Source of the DNA: Oceanobacillus manasiensis
GTDB taxonomy: Bacteria; Bacillota; Bacilli; Bacillales; Amphibacillaceae
Assembly: GCF_000724085.1 (NCBI RefSeq)
Contig: NZ_CCDL010000003.1
Coordinates: 124,001-188,000, forward strand
DNA: 64,000 bases
Direction: 5' to 3'
The translations under genes and the position numbers were made by a program. How positions within the stretch are numbered: position 1 is the first letter of the stretch; each line of letters begins with the position of its first letter. The notes below the pieces were generated by a model, which made no database searches, was not told the origin of the DNA, and worked only from the letters and a program-made list of their open reading frames with translations. Shown here in pieces: positions 25,544-34,154 of this stretch.

Positions 25544-26401
25544 TCACTCCTCCAACTCAATCACACAAACCACATCATAATCAATCCCGTACTTTTCCCC
25601 ATACTTACTAATCGACATGAAATTTTCCTTCACCATCTCTAACGTTCCATCCAATTCATATTTATCAATATCCGTTTTTACATAACAGTAATACCCTACA
25701 TAACTTTCCAAGAACATACTCAAATTCAAGCCAAAAAATAGATTGACTAAAAAAGGGCTCCTCGTAACAGTTTCCCCGAAATGAAACGTTAGTTTACGTC
25801 TTAAACAAGGATTAATTGTAAGTAGTTCTTGTTCAAGCTGCTGAGTAGTAGCTTCTTCTTTCTTATCGTACTGAATAGATAGAACCCTTGTAGTAGGGAT
25901 AATGGAAATGTTTCCAGTATTCGCATTTTCGATAATAATAAAATCTAACCCCGCATCAATAAAACACCCTGATATCTCTTCCTTCTTCCCTTTACAGTTA
26001 AAATGTACGGTTACAAAGAGCTTACGTAACGTGCGAAGGCTTTGTTGGAGTGCTCTTTCATTCGGTTCATCGGCCTCCTCACCAGCCTCATCATCATCTC
26101 CACCCACAGCAAGTGCGAGAAGAAGTTCATTCGCCCTTTCAATGCACTCCCTAATCTCCTCAAATTCTTTAGGAGGGAAGGCAGTATTGGCTGATGGGAA
26201 TTTCTTTTGTGGAAGCCGTTCTGGGCAGTCTTTTGGCAAACAAAAATCATCCTCCGCATTTGCAGGAACGACTTCTGGACAGTTAAAGGCTCTTTTTCCT
26301 TGGATGAATTCGGATTCTAAGCACTCTATATCATCCCAAACTTTATGATCGTTCAAATTTTTAGCAGTAGGATAAACCTTATTATAAGTTGGAATTGTCA
26401 C
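25544..26401 (-). CDS. Putative spore outer-layer protein (DUF2642-like domain)
   Basis: A protein of about 285 residues starting at GTG 26401 (or TTG 26404) after AAAGGGGG. The N-terminal 75 residues are Cys/Pro rich (FNCPEVVP, DDFCLPKDCPE), then a helix and an acidic linker GGDDDEAGEEADEPNE. The middle has GCFIDAGLDFIIIENANTGN and IIPTTRVLSIQY, the beta-barrel pattern of coat proteins related to DUF2642. The C-terminal part is beta rich. It is transcribed away from the mnx-type operon from a sigma-K-like promoter. Confidence 0.55.
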   Translation of the reverse strand: MTIPTYNKVYPTAKNLNDHKVWDDIECLESEFIQGKRAFNCPEVVPANAEDDFCLPKDCPERLPQKKFPSANTAFPPKEFEEIRECIERANELLLALAVGGDDDEAGEEADEPNERALQQSLRTLRKLFVTVHFNCKGKKEEISGCFIDAGLDFIIIENANTGNISIIPTTRVLSIQYDKKEEATTQQLEQELLTINPCLRRKLTFHFGETVTRSPFLVNLFFGLNLSMFLESYVGYYCYVKTDIDKYELDGTLEMVKENFMSISKYGEKYGIDYDVVCVIELEE

Positions 26402-26429
26402 CAACCCCCTTTACTTCTGTGCATACACC

Positions 26430-26456
26430 TAGTGTATGGGTATTAGTTGATTTTGT
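26430..26456 (-). promoter_or_regulatory. Sigma-K-like promoter (minus strand)
   Basis: On the minus strand CATACACTA (26438 to 26430) is a perfect CATANNNTA -10 box, with AC at 26456-26455, 16 bases upstream. It would drive the putative coat gene at 26401. Confidence 0.6.
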
Positions 26457-26539
26457 TGTTGGGCAAATGACTAAATTAGTTCATTGTAAAGATTTGATTG
26501 CTGGTAATAGTCCAAGCACCTAAATACATAGCAATTATA

Positions 26540-26640
26540 AAGTGAGACTTCAATCAGTGGGAGTTTCGTTCTTCACACTGATTGTTAGTGGAACAAATCG
26601 GCGTGTTAGCGTTCGTTTACTCCCATCACGGTTTCACTTC
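26540..26640. repeat. Structured intergenic element before the mnx-type operon
   Basis: AAGTGAGAC near 26540 can pair with GTTTCACTT near 26630, and AATCAGTG with CACTGATT inside it around a 14-base loop. It may be an intergenic repeat or a leader RNA. A weak sigma-K-like -10 (CATGTTTTA at 26640) overlaps the right edge. Confidence 0.45.
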
Positions 26641-26696
26641 ATGTTTTAAACGGCCGGTTATTCCGGGTTAAATGGGAAGTTTGGGGGAGAAGACCA

Positions 26697-27116
26697 GTGA
26701 TAATGGGGAATTTAGGGTTTGTGTTGTATGGAAACCTCGTTCTTATCATCTTATTTTATTTATACCTTTATAAAATCCGGAAGCTTATTGGCTTTCAACT
26801 AGGGATGAATATCTCCATGCTAGTAGGGGGATTTGGTGCCATTGCCACAGGAGTCCTACTCATTTATCAATTTCCATTAAAATTTGTCATCGTTACCATG
26901 ATCACCGTCGTAATAGGGATGTTTATAGGGGCCATTTTTGGTGCGTTATTTGACTACCAAACGCTTTTAACAGGATATATAAATGGTTTAATGATGGGGA
27001 TGATGGCACCAATGGTGGGAGCAGCGGCCAATAACAGTATTTTTTTTCTCGTGTTTATTGAAGTCGTTTTCCTGATTTCTCTGCTACTCGTTTTCCTTTC
27101 CGCTAAAAATACATAA
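26697..27116 (+). CDS. Small four-helix membrane protein of the mnx-type operon
   Basis: A 139-residue protein starting at GTG 7 bases after GGGGGAG. Four membrane helices are visible, with two glycine-rich ones (VGGFGAIATGVLLI and FIGAIFGALFDYQTLLTG, then GMMAPMVGAAA). It is paralogous in layout to the next gene. Both probably correspond to the small membrane proteins at the start of mnx operons; role unknown. Confidence 0.6.
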   Translation: MIMGNLGFVLYGNLVLIILFYLYLYKIRKLIGFQLGMNISMLVGGFGAIATGVLLIYQFPLKFVIVTMITVVIGMFIGAIFGALFDYQTLLTGYINGLMMGMMAPMVGAAANNSIFFLVFIEVVFLISLLLVFLSAKNT

Positions 27117-27132
27117 GAGAGGAGACGCGTAG

Positions 27133-27603
27133 TTGAATATAACCCAATTTCTTATCATCCTGTTTATTGCGAACGGTATGCTCGGTCTTTCCTTTTATTT
27201 CGTCATGTATAAAAAAAGGAAATTATTTACGGACCGTTTTGGAATGGTAATGGCAATGGTCGGTAGTGGCATTCTCTCCTTCAATCTTGCTATGATGCTT
27301 TTTTTTATGTTTCCTTTCAATCTAAGTACACTCGCCATCATTTCTACATTGGTAGGTGGCAGTATAGGAATCATGTATGGAGCACTCGTACGATTCCAGT
27401 CGTTATTGGGGGGATTCTCTCAAGGGACCCTTGGTGCCATCATGGGGACCATGTTTGGGGCTGTAGTGGAAAACCCAGCATTATGCGGGTTACCTGCTTC
27501 CTATTTTACCGATGTAGAGAAAACGATGATTCTATTTAGTTTGTTTGGCACGGGATTGGTTATGACCACATTTGGTCTGTTATTTTATTCTTTGCGAGTA
27601 TGA
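27133..27603 (+). CDS. Second small membrane protein of the mnx-type operon
   Basis: A 156-residue four-helix membrane protein with the same arrangement as the preceding gene: SFYFVMYKKRKLF, MVGSGILSFNLAMML, GGSIGIMYGALVRFQSLLGG, GAIMGTMFGAVVENP. It starts at TTG with GAGGAGA before it, 16 bases after the previous stop. The pair probably arose by duplication and may form a hetero-oligomer. Confidence 0.6.
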   Translation: MNITQFLIILFIANGMLGLSFYFVMYKKRKLFTDRFGMVMAMVGSGILSFNLAMMLFFMFPFNLSTLAIISTLVGGSIGIMYGALVRFQSLLGGFSQGTLGAIMGTMFGAVVENPALCGLPASYFTDVEKTMILFSLFGTGLVMTTFGLLFYSLRV

Positions 27604-27634
27604 ATGATCGAGGTATTGAAAGGAGGAGAACGGA

Positions 27635-28444
27635 CTGGAAACCAAACAAGATAAGGACCAATTAAAAAGAAGAATCCACTTAAATGATTATACGGAGTCT
27701 TTACTTGAACAAAGAAAACAGGAAGCAAGAAAGAAAGATGTGATTAATGAACGGAATCAACGGAGGGGGGAGGGACTTACCTCACCAACTACCATTACAA
27801 CGACAGAAGAGACACGCTTACTAATGGAATATATGGACCGAGCGAACATCTTACATATATCACAGCATAATAAAAAACGAGGGAAGCTGTTAACGCTTCG
27901 GAAGTTCTTTAAATCCAAACGGAATCAACAGGTGGAAGTTTATTTTACGATTGGTACGGAATCCCATTACAAGGAGGGGAAAGTAAGCACGGTTGGGCGA
28001 GATTTTGTCATGATCACCAATTTAAAAGAGCGCGTGTGGATTCCTTATTCGGTTATTGAATCAGCTAATATTGTGTACGGTATTCCTACCTATTCTAATA
28101 CCCATCAGCATTATCTCTATGACAATAATCTGCGTACCAAGCTCTTACGTAACTTCGGAGATACCGTTGCAAAGCGTGATAATTTGAAACAACAATTCTT
28201 TGAAGAAACCTTACAGACGAATTTAAATACATGGAAAGACACGTGGGTGCATGTTTGGTTTGATGAAGATGCTAAAAAGCTTGGTAAGATAATTGGCTCC
28301 GATGAGAAATTAACTATTACGTTGATGGGGAGAAAGGAAGAAATCGAATTTAGCGAGATAAGATATATGGAAACCATTCGCTTATTAAGCTTGGTAACAT
28401 ATGGTTTTAAGCATTATAACAAAAATAGAAGAACGGCAACTTAA
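27635..28444 (+). CDS. MnxD-position protein, probable CTG start
   Basis: The frame is open from just after a stop near 27619, and a perfect AGGAGG (27621-27626) lies 8 bases before a CTG at 27635. No ATG, GTG or TTG occurs until GTG 27740, which has no ribosome site. With CTG the protein is 269 residues: a basic, coiled-coil-like N-terminus (KDQLKRRIHLNDYTESLLEQ), then two repeats of a small beta domain (VEVYFTIGTESHYKEGKVST and WVHVWFDEDAKKLGKIIGSD) like the DUF2642/coat type. It precedes the MnxE- and MnxF-like genes. Confidence 0.6.
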   Translation: METKQDKDQLKRRIHLNDYTESLLEQRKQEARKKDVINERNQRRGEGLTSPTTITTTEETRLLMEYMDRANILHISQHNKKRGKLLTLRKFFKSKRNQQVEVYFTIGTESHYKEGKVSTVGRDFVMITNLKERVWIPYSVIESANIVYGIPTYSNTHQHYLYDNNLRTKLLRNFGDTVAKRDNLKQQFFEETLQTNLNTWKDTWVHVWFDEDAKKLGKIIGSDEKLTITLMGRKEEIEFSEIRYMETIRLLSLVTYGFKHYNKNRRTAT

Positions 28445-28459
28445 AGGAGGGGGAGTTTC

Positions 28460-28780
28460 ATGGTAAAGGAAAAGAAACCAGCTATCGATAATGAAGAAAT
28501 AGAAGATCGTTTTTTTAGAGAACTATTAGCCCTTAAGGGAGAAAGTATACTCCTAGTAACAGAATCGGATCAGCTGAATTTATTTGGTCAAACCTTTCGT
28601 CCAGTGTTTTGTGGCGAGATAATGGATGTTCAACAAGGTCAGCTTACACTTTTTCCAGTAAATATCAAAATGGTAAACGCCCCATTTTTTAACTTTCCCA
28701 CACCACTAAGTATTCCATTAGAAAAAATTGCGCATTTTACACCAGACTTTGATTGTAATGAAAGAATTCCACTAACGTAA
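28460..28780 (+). CDS. mnxE: MnxE-like subunit of the Mn oxidase complex
   Basis: A 106-residue protein directly before the MnxF-like gene, with AAAGGAGGGGGAG before its ATG. It has a beta-rich fold (ESILLVTESDQLNLFGQTF, FCGEIMDVQQGQLTLFPV). In Bacillus sp. SG-1/PL-12 small MnxE and MnxF proteins form a hexamer that binds copper and holds MnxG. Size, order and position match that arrangement; identity is inferred from context. Confidence 0.65.
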   Translation: MVKEKKPAIDNEEIEDRFFRELLALKGESILLVTESDQLNLFGQTFRPVFCGEIMDVQQGQLTLFPVNIKMVNAPFFNFPTPLSIPLEKIAHFTPDFDCNERIPLT

Positions 28781-28799
28781 TAAGGGGGGGTGAATAGAT

Positions 28800-29108
28800 A
28801 TGAGTCAAGAAAAAGCTAATACAGAATGGGAGTACCCTACCGTCAATGTACTCCATGATCAAGCGCTTGTAGAGGAGTTTATTGAAGGAATTGGTAAAAA
28901 CATATTCATTATGACGCCATCCTTTCCCTATATTTTTATTGGAAAACTGGTGGAGGTTATTGAGGACCAGGCTGTAGTTGATGTGAAAGTCACAACCATT
29001 TCTGAACTAGAAAATCGGCAGTGGTATGTCCACATCCACCAGATCGAAGTTTTCTATATCCAACAAAAAGGGCAACCAAGAATCCCTGAATTAAGGGATG
29101 ATTACTAA
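28800..29108 (+). CDS. mnxF: MnxF-like subunit of the Mn oxidase complex
   Basis: A 102-residue protein with a beta-rich core (NIFIMTPSFPYIFIGKLVEV, DQAVVDVKVTTIS) and a WYVHIHQIEVFYIQ strand holding two His residues that could bind copper. It starts at ATG after AAGGGGGG and ends 19 bases before the MnxG-like gene. It is similar in layout to the preceding subunit, so the two probably derive from one ancestor. Confidence 0.65.
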   Translation: MSQEKANTEWEYPTVNVLHDQALVEEFIEGIGKNIFIMTPSFPYIFIGKLVEVIEDQAVVDVKVTTISELENRQWYVHIHQIEVFYIQQKGQPRIPELRDDY

Positions 29109-29127
29109 GTCACCGAGGGGGGAAGAT

Positions 29128-32100
29128 ATGAAGCGCCATTATCATGTTGTTGCAATATCGATTCGAATTGTGCTAAATAATTTTGGTGATTACAACCGTG
29201 ATGGGATGATGTATGTCTTAAAGGAAAACGAACAGAAAGTGAAGGAATTAGTAAGAAAAAATCCTTTCAGCCCTGTCAGCTTGGTGGAACCCCTTTGCAT
29301 CAGAGCGAATGTAGGGGATGAGGTGGAGGTTTTATTTGAAAACCAAATCCATTATGCAACAGGGATGCATTTTCAAGAAGCAGATTATAATGTTCTAAAT
29401 TCCGATGGTGCCAATGTTGGCTTAAACCCAAGTTCTCTGGCTGAAACAGGCGAGAAGATTCTTTATACACTAAAGGTCAATCACGAAGGTGTTTATATGT
29501 TTTCCGATTTAGGTGATCCAGATAGTAGTGATGAGGGAACCAATATTAATGGGATGTTTGGGTGCTTATTTGTTGAACCACGTGGCTCATGGTGGACCGA
29601 TCCTGTGACAGGTGGACCTTTAAACAGTGGGGTTTATGCTGATGTACATCACCCTTTTTTGCCGTCCTACCGAGAATATGCCTTTATTTTTCACGATGAA
29701 ATGCCCACCAAGGATGTCACAGGGAATCGACCGTTAAATCCTGAGACGAATCAAGAGCGGGAATCGACCCATGCTATAAATTATCGCTATGAACCTATGG
29801 AAAACCGGGCTCGCTTATTAGAGGAAGGGGTAGTTTGCCCTGATTGTGAAGGGGAGGAGGTCCACCATGATTCATGGGTGTTTGGTGATCCTGCCACGCC
29901 AATTTTGCGGGGGTATCGCGGGGACCCTGTGAAATTTAGGCTTGTAAATGCCGGTGTTAAAGAGACCCATGCCTTTCATTACCATGTTCACCAATGGTCG
30001 AAAGATCCAAAAAATACGGAGTCAGAAATTTTGGATGCACAAGCGGTGAGTCCACAATCCTGGTACACTGTTCAACCACATTACGGATTAGGCTCTCTTC
30101 AAGGGGCATTTGGAGATGCCATCCTTCACTGTCATCTTTATCCCCATTTCGGTGTAGGGATGTGGGGATTAAACCGCATTTTTGATACGCTCCAGGATGG
30201 CAGTCAATGTTATCCAAATGGTGAACCGATCGCGCAATTACAGCCACTGCCAGACCGTCCATGCCCGCCTATGCCAACAAAAGAAAAACCAGGTTTCCCT
30301 AACTTTATTCCAGGAAAGCTTGGCTGTAAAGCACCGCGTCCACCGCTTGGAATTGTTGGCGGACGTGACATGACAAAGCTGGAAAAGAATGCAGCGATAC
30401 CAAACCCAAGGCCTGGTTCCGTATTTGCAGACGCCTGTGCTATAGCTGAGAACCCAGTAGTGCAGGAGTTTAATGTTTCCCTTATTCAACTGCCTATTGT
30501 ATACAATAGGCAAGGTTGGAATGATCCAATTGGGAGAATCTATGTCTTAGATGAGGATAGGGAAGATGTTTTAAGCGGGAAGAAGGAACCGGAACCATTA
30601 GTCCTTCACATGACAGCCAACAGCTGTGTGCGGATTAACTTTACGAATTGTCTTCCTGAAGTGGCGGCTGGGAATGCGTTCCAGCTTGTGACAAGAGCGT
30701 ATGAAGCATCATTCCATGTTCACTTTGTGAAATTTGATGTGCTTGCCTCAGATGGGTCAAATGTAGGCTGGAACTATGATTCTAGTGTTTTATCAGGGGA
30801 AACGATACGATACGAATACTTCGCTGATGTGGAGTTAAAAGCATGGTTTTTTCACGATCATTTGTTTCCGGGTTTTCATCAGCAGCATGGTGTCTTTGGG
30901 ACAGGGGTTGTGCATCCTAGGTTCAGCTCATTTTTGGATTCTAAGACAGGGGAAGAAGTGGATCATGGCGTACAAATTACTGCTGTTCACCCGCTTATTC
31001 CTGATTACCGGGATATGGTCCTGATGGTGCATGATTTTGCCTTGCTTTTTGATAAGGATGGTTGTCCACTCCAACCACCGGAATTTCCTAGTTCCCAGGA
31101 TGACCCAGGTTTATTTGGGGTCAACTATAAAAACGAACCGCTCCAATTCCGTTTAGGTAAAGACAAAGACCCAGCCTATTCTTTTAGCTCGTTTGTTCAT
31201 GGAGATCCGATCACCCCTATTCTACATAGCTATGAGGGAGATCCTATTCGGATTAGGCTATTACAGGGGGCCCAAGAAGAATCACACAGTTTTAACGTAC
31301 ATGGATTACGCTGGAAAGCAGAATATCCCGATTCTGAAACGAAGCTTAGAGACCAGCAGCACATTAGTATATCTGAATCCTTTACATTACAAATGGATGT
31401 GCCAAGAGCAGGAGATTATCTGTGGACATTTGAAACGGAAGAAGATTTATGGAACGGCTTATGGGGGTTAATACGGGCATTTGATGAAGAAGTGGATTTT
31501 CTTATTCCATTGCCAGACCGCCAATGTCCGCCCAAACGCACGAAGGCCCTTCCGGAACCGACGGGAAAAGCTCCAGCAAAGGCTGAGGTCGTTACATCGC
31601 CAGGACCTGTAAATGCTCCAGTAAAATCCTTTAATATCGTCGCTTTTCATACACCAATTATTTATAGTAACTGGGGTGAACGGGATCCTTTTGGAATTGT
31701 ATTTGCCCTTGAAGAGGATGTAGAAGAAATATTAAATGGTAAAAATCCCGAGCCGCTTATTATTCGAGCCAACCAAGGTGATGTAGTGGAAATAAATCTG
31801 ACGTCTCGACTGGAGCGTGGTGAATTTCCGTATCCAGACGGCATTTGGAAATACCCACCTGTAAAAGAGCAGGCGTTTTATCCACCATCTCTCCGAATAT
31901 CGTTACATGCTCAGCTTCTTGATTATGATGTGAAAACATCGGCGGGAGAAACAGTTGGCTTCAATCCTGATCAAACAGTAGCACCTGGTGATGTCGTCAC
32001 CTATAAATGGTATGTAGACAATCCAGTTGGAGCTTGTGGGTTATGGGATATGGCGGATATTCGAAATCATCGCTCCCTTGGTACGTATGGTGCCTTTATA

Positions 32101-32790
32101 GCGGAGCCGAAAGGAACGGTCTATTTAGATCCTTTTTCGGGAGAAGAAGTGGAAACAGGTGCTAATGTTGTGTTAAGAAATCCTTTTTTATTAGACACAA
32201 GGGAGTTTGTTCTTGTTATGTATGATGGGGCACGATTGGTCGATCGAAAAGGAAACCTAATTATTGACCCGGTAGACGGCATTTTAGGTGGTGTAGATCC
32301 AGAAGATAGTGATGATTTAGTAGACACGTATGATAATGGTTCCAGAGGATTTAATTATCGTACAGAACGATTAATCAACAGGTTGCTAAAGTATCCCGAG
32401 CTTAAGGATTTATTCAGTTCAAAGGTGTTTGGCGATCCTTCAACCCCATTGTTTGAAGCGTATCCAGGTGATCCGATAACAATAAGGTTAGTAAATCCAT
32501 CCGAACGCCGACGATCCCATACCTTCCATATCCATGGACACTATTGGAATAATGATGATAAAGATATTTCTTCCGAGGTAAGATCCATAGAAGGTGAGAT
32601 TGTGACGGGTCATACAGTAGATTTACCATTGCACTATGGTGCTGGTAGTTTGTATAACTATCCAGGGGATTACATGTATCGCTCTGGTAATATTCGCTGG
32701 GATATTGAACAAGGAATGTGGGGAATTATTCGGGTTCATGCTTCCAAGGAAAAACATCTTCTGGAATTAAAAAATAATAATGAAGACTGA
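29128..32790 (+). CDS. mnxG: MnxG-like manganese-oxidising multicopper oxidase
   Basis: A 1220-residue multicopper oxidase, the size of MnxG. Several cupredoxin domains are visible. Copper ligands include FHYHVHQW (about 282), HCHLYPHFGVGMW (from residue 334, the type 1/3 signature HCHxxxHxxxxM), SFHVHFVKFD (about 530), FFHDHLFPGFHQQHG (from about 575) and HTFHIHGHYW near 1130. MnxG oxidises Mn(II) to Mn(IV) oxide on the spore surface with O2. The ATG at 29128 has GAGGGGGGA before it. No signal peptide is seen, as expected for spore deposition. Confidence 0.85.
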   Translation: MKRHYHVVAISIRIVLNNFGDYNRDGMMYVLKENEQKVKELVRKNPFSPVSLVEPLCIRANVGDEVEVLFENQIHYATGMHFQEADYNVLNSDGANVGLNPSSLAETGEKILYTLKVNHEGVYMFSDLGDPDSSDEGTNINGMFGCLFVEPRGSWWTDPVTGGPLNSGVYADVHHPFLPSYREYAFIFHDEMPTKDVTGNRPLNPETNQERESTHAINYRYEPMENRARLLEEGVVCPDCEGEEVHHDSWVFGDPATPILRGYRGDPVKFRLVNAGVKETHAFHYHVHQWSKDPKNTESEILDAQAVSPQSWYTVQPHYGLGSLQGAFGDAILHCHLYPHFGVGMWGLNRIFDTLQDGSQCYPNGEPIAQLQPLPDRPCPPMPTKEKPGFPNFIPGKLGCKAPRPPLGIVGGRDMTKLEKNAAIPNPRPGSVFADACAIAENPVVQEFNVSLIQLPIVYNRQGWNDPIGRIYVLDEDREDVLSGKKEPEPLVLHMTANSCVRINFTNCLPEVAAGNAFQLVTRAYEASFHVHFVKFDVLASDGSNVGWNYDSSVLSGETIRYEYFADVELKAWFFHDHLFPGFHQQHGVFGTGVVHPRFSSFLDSKTGEEVDHGVQITAVHPLIPDYRDMVLMVHDFALLFDKDGCPLQPPEFPSSQDDPGLFGVNYKNEPLQFRLGKDKDPAYSFSSFVHGDPITPILHSYEGDPIRIRLLQGAQEESHSFNVHGLRWKAEYPDSETKLRDQQHISISESFTLQMDVPRAGDYLWTFETEEDLWNGLWGLIRAFDEEVDFLIPLPDRQCPPKRTKALPEPTGKAPAKAEVVTSPGPVNAPVKSFNIVAFHTPIIYSNWGERDPFGIVFALEEDVEEILNGKNPEPLIIRANQGDVVEINLTSRLERGEFPYPDGIWKYPPVKEQAFYPPSLRISLHAQLLDYDVKTSAGETVGFNPDQTVAPGDVVTYKWYVDNPVGACGLWDMADIRNHRSLGTYGAFIAEPKGTVYLDPFSGEEVETGANVVLRNPFLLDTREFVLVMYDGARLVDRKGNLIIDPVDGILGGVDPEDSDDLVDTYDNGSRGFNYRTERLINRLLKYPELKDLFSSKVFGDPSTPLFEAYPGDPITIRLVNPSERRRSHTFHIHGHYWNNDDKDISSEVRSIEGEIVTGHTVDLPLHYGAGSLYNYPGDYMYRSGNIRWDIEQGMWGIIRVHASKEKHLLELKNNNED

Positions 32791-32826
32791 CTTATCCCAC
32801 AGCTATCTGCTGGGAGGTGATGAAAG

Positions 32827-33420
32827 ATGAAGAAAACAGGTAAGCTACTTGTGGTTTGTTTGGTTATAGCTGGGTTTTTCCTCGTTTACTGGTTATGGCC
32901 AAATAACGATGGGTTGCCTATTCTTGATGAAGTGAATGCCTTTCAGTTAGACGACGTCCATGGAGAGCCATTTGAATCAACGAATGGAAAGGCCAAATTG
33001 GTAGCCTTTTTCTTTACGGATTGCCCAGATATTTGCCCATTAACAATGGTCGATTTAAAAGAATTACAGACTATGTTGAAGGAAGAGAATTTATTTGGCG
33101 ATAAAGTGGAGCTTGTCAGTATTTCGCTTGATCCAGATAATGATACCCCTGAAGTAATCACCGACTATGCAGCAAATTTTCAAGCCGACACGAAAGGATG
33201 GAAGTGGCTAAGGGGCACCCCGGAAAACACAAAGCAAATTGCTAAAGAATTTCAAATGCAATATGAGATAGAGGATGATACGGTGTTATATCATTCTACC
33301 ACCATGTATTTACTAGATGAAAAAAGCAACATACGCGCCCTTTATGACATGGCATTCTCTGATAAGCCTGTGAAGAAAGAAGATATATTAGAGGATATCG
33401 TCTTGTTGACAGAAGAATAA
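32827..33420 (+). CDS. SCO1/SenC-type copper chaperone
   Basis: A 197-residue membrane-anchored thioredoxin-fold protein. After an N-terminal helix (residues about 5-24) comes the copper motif CPDICPLTM (CxxxC, near residue 65), DPDNDTPE and a His (LYHSTTMYL) near residue 155, the three ligands of SCO proteins. It lies 36 bases after the mnxG-like gene with GGAGGTG before the ATG. It most likely loads copper into the multicopper oxidase; mnx operons carry a SCO-like MnxC. Confidence 0.85.
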   Translation: MKKTGKLLVVCLVIAGFFLVYWLWPNNDGLPILDEVNAFQLDDVHGEPFESTNGKAKLVAFFFTDCPDICPLTMVDLKELQTMLKEENLFGDKVELVSISLDPDNDTPEVITDYAANFQADTKGWKWLRGTPENTKQIAKEFQMQYEIEDDTVLYHSTTMYLLDEKSNIRALYDMAFSDKPVKKEDILEDIVLLTEE

Positions 33421-33530
33421 AATTTTGGAGGCTAATTGGCTAGGAATTAGGCTATTTGTATTTCTAATTGTCTAATGATTGCTGGAGGTTATTTAGTAGA
33501 CAAAAAGAAGAGCTTCTTGTTATTTAAGTC

Positions 33531-33617
33531 AACTTAACAGAAGGTCCAGCATATATCACAATTGAAGATCCCGATGGTAATCCAATCTTAATTGACCAAC
33601 ACCGTTATGATCATTAA
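33531..33617 (+). pseudogene. Scrap of a VOC-family gene tail
   Basis: The last 28 codons of a glyoxalase/VOC gene: [20 protein letters not shown] then DQHRYDH and stop. They are nearly identical in sense to the end of the intact gene at 38144 ([20 protein letters not shown]). The rest of the gene is absent, and a terminator follows at once. Confidence 0.8.
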
Positions 33618-33623
33618 AAAAAG

Positions 33624-33660
33624 TAGGGAAAAGACGCTAATTTAGTGTCTTTTCCCTATT
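33624..33660. terminator. Bidirectional terminator
   Basis: TAGGGAAAAGACGCT pairs with AGTGTCTTTTCCCTA (a G-T pair and a mismatch), with A-rich and T-rich sides. It serves the SRPBCC gene on the minus strand and the VOC scrap on the plus strand. Confidence 0.75.
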
Positions 33661-33695
33661 ATGTAATGCCTCAATAGCAACCATCTTCCATTCCA

Positions 33696-34154
33696 TCACG
33701 ACTCAAGATTCATTGCTTCCCGATTCACCCTTTCTAGAAAGTCTTGAACAACTTGCTCGTTTCCTTTCTTGTTTGCAAGCTTCATCATTGCTCTACCAAC
33801 AAAATTGACACCTTTGTTATGTCCGGAATAAATGAATTTCGTCTGGTTGTCATCGATTTTTTCTAGGGTAAAGTTAAGATTAATTTCAAAGGCCTTCCCA
33901 ATAATAAAACTAATTTTTTTATGTTTTTTCATTGGTGTAACTTCATATGCTAATGTTTCCACGATGTATGTTTCGACTCTTTTTCCTTCACGATAACTTT
34001 GTTGATGCTTTGCGCCTACTTCTGTCTCTGTCTTTTCTACTAACGTGTGTTCTTCGACCTTTGGCATGATTTTTTTTATGTTTTTGTCTGAAAACAGACT
34101 CCAAATCGTTTCAATATCCCTGTCAATAATCGTTTCTTCTTTCCATTCAATCAT
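33696..34154 (-). CDS. SRPBCC (START-like) family protein
   Basis: A 152-residue helix-grip protein: N-terminal strand IEWKEETIIDRDIETIWSLF with helix, a long beta sheet (VETYIVETLAYEVTPM, INLNFTLEKIDDNQTKFIY) and a long C-terminal helix. Such proteins bind hydrophobic ligands. It overlaps the end of the MerR gene by 8 bases, so the regulator and the binding protein are co-transcribed and may share a ligand. Confidence 0.8.
   Translation of the reverse strand: MIEWKEETIIDRDIETIWSLFSDKNIKKIMPKVEEHTLVEKTETEVGAKHQQSYREGKRVETYIVETLAYEVTPMKKHKKISFIIGKAFEINLNFTLEKIDDNQTKFIYSGHNKGVNFVGRAMMKLANKKGNEQVVQDFLERVNREAMNLES

Noticed and set aside
25902-26348. 148-codon frame opposite the coat-like gene
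   Set aside because: Shadow of the acidic and Cys-rich coding strand; no ribosome site.
29957-30262. Frames overlapping the multicopper oxidase on either strand
   Set aside because: All lie inside a continuous 1220-codon gene with copper motifs and lack ribosome sites.
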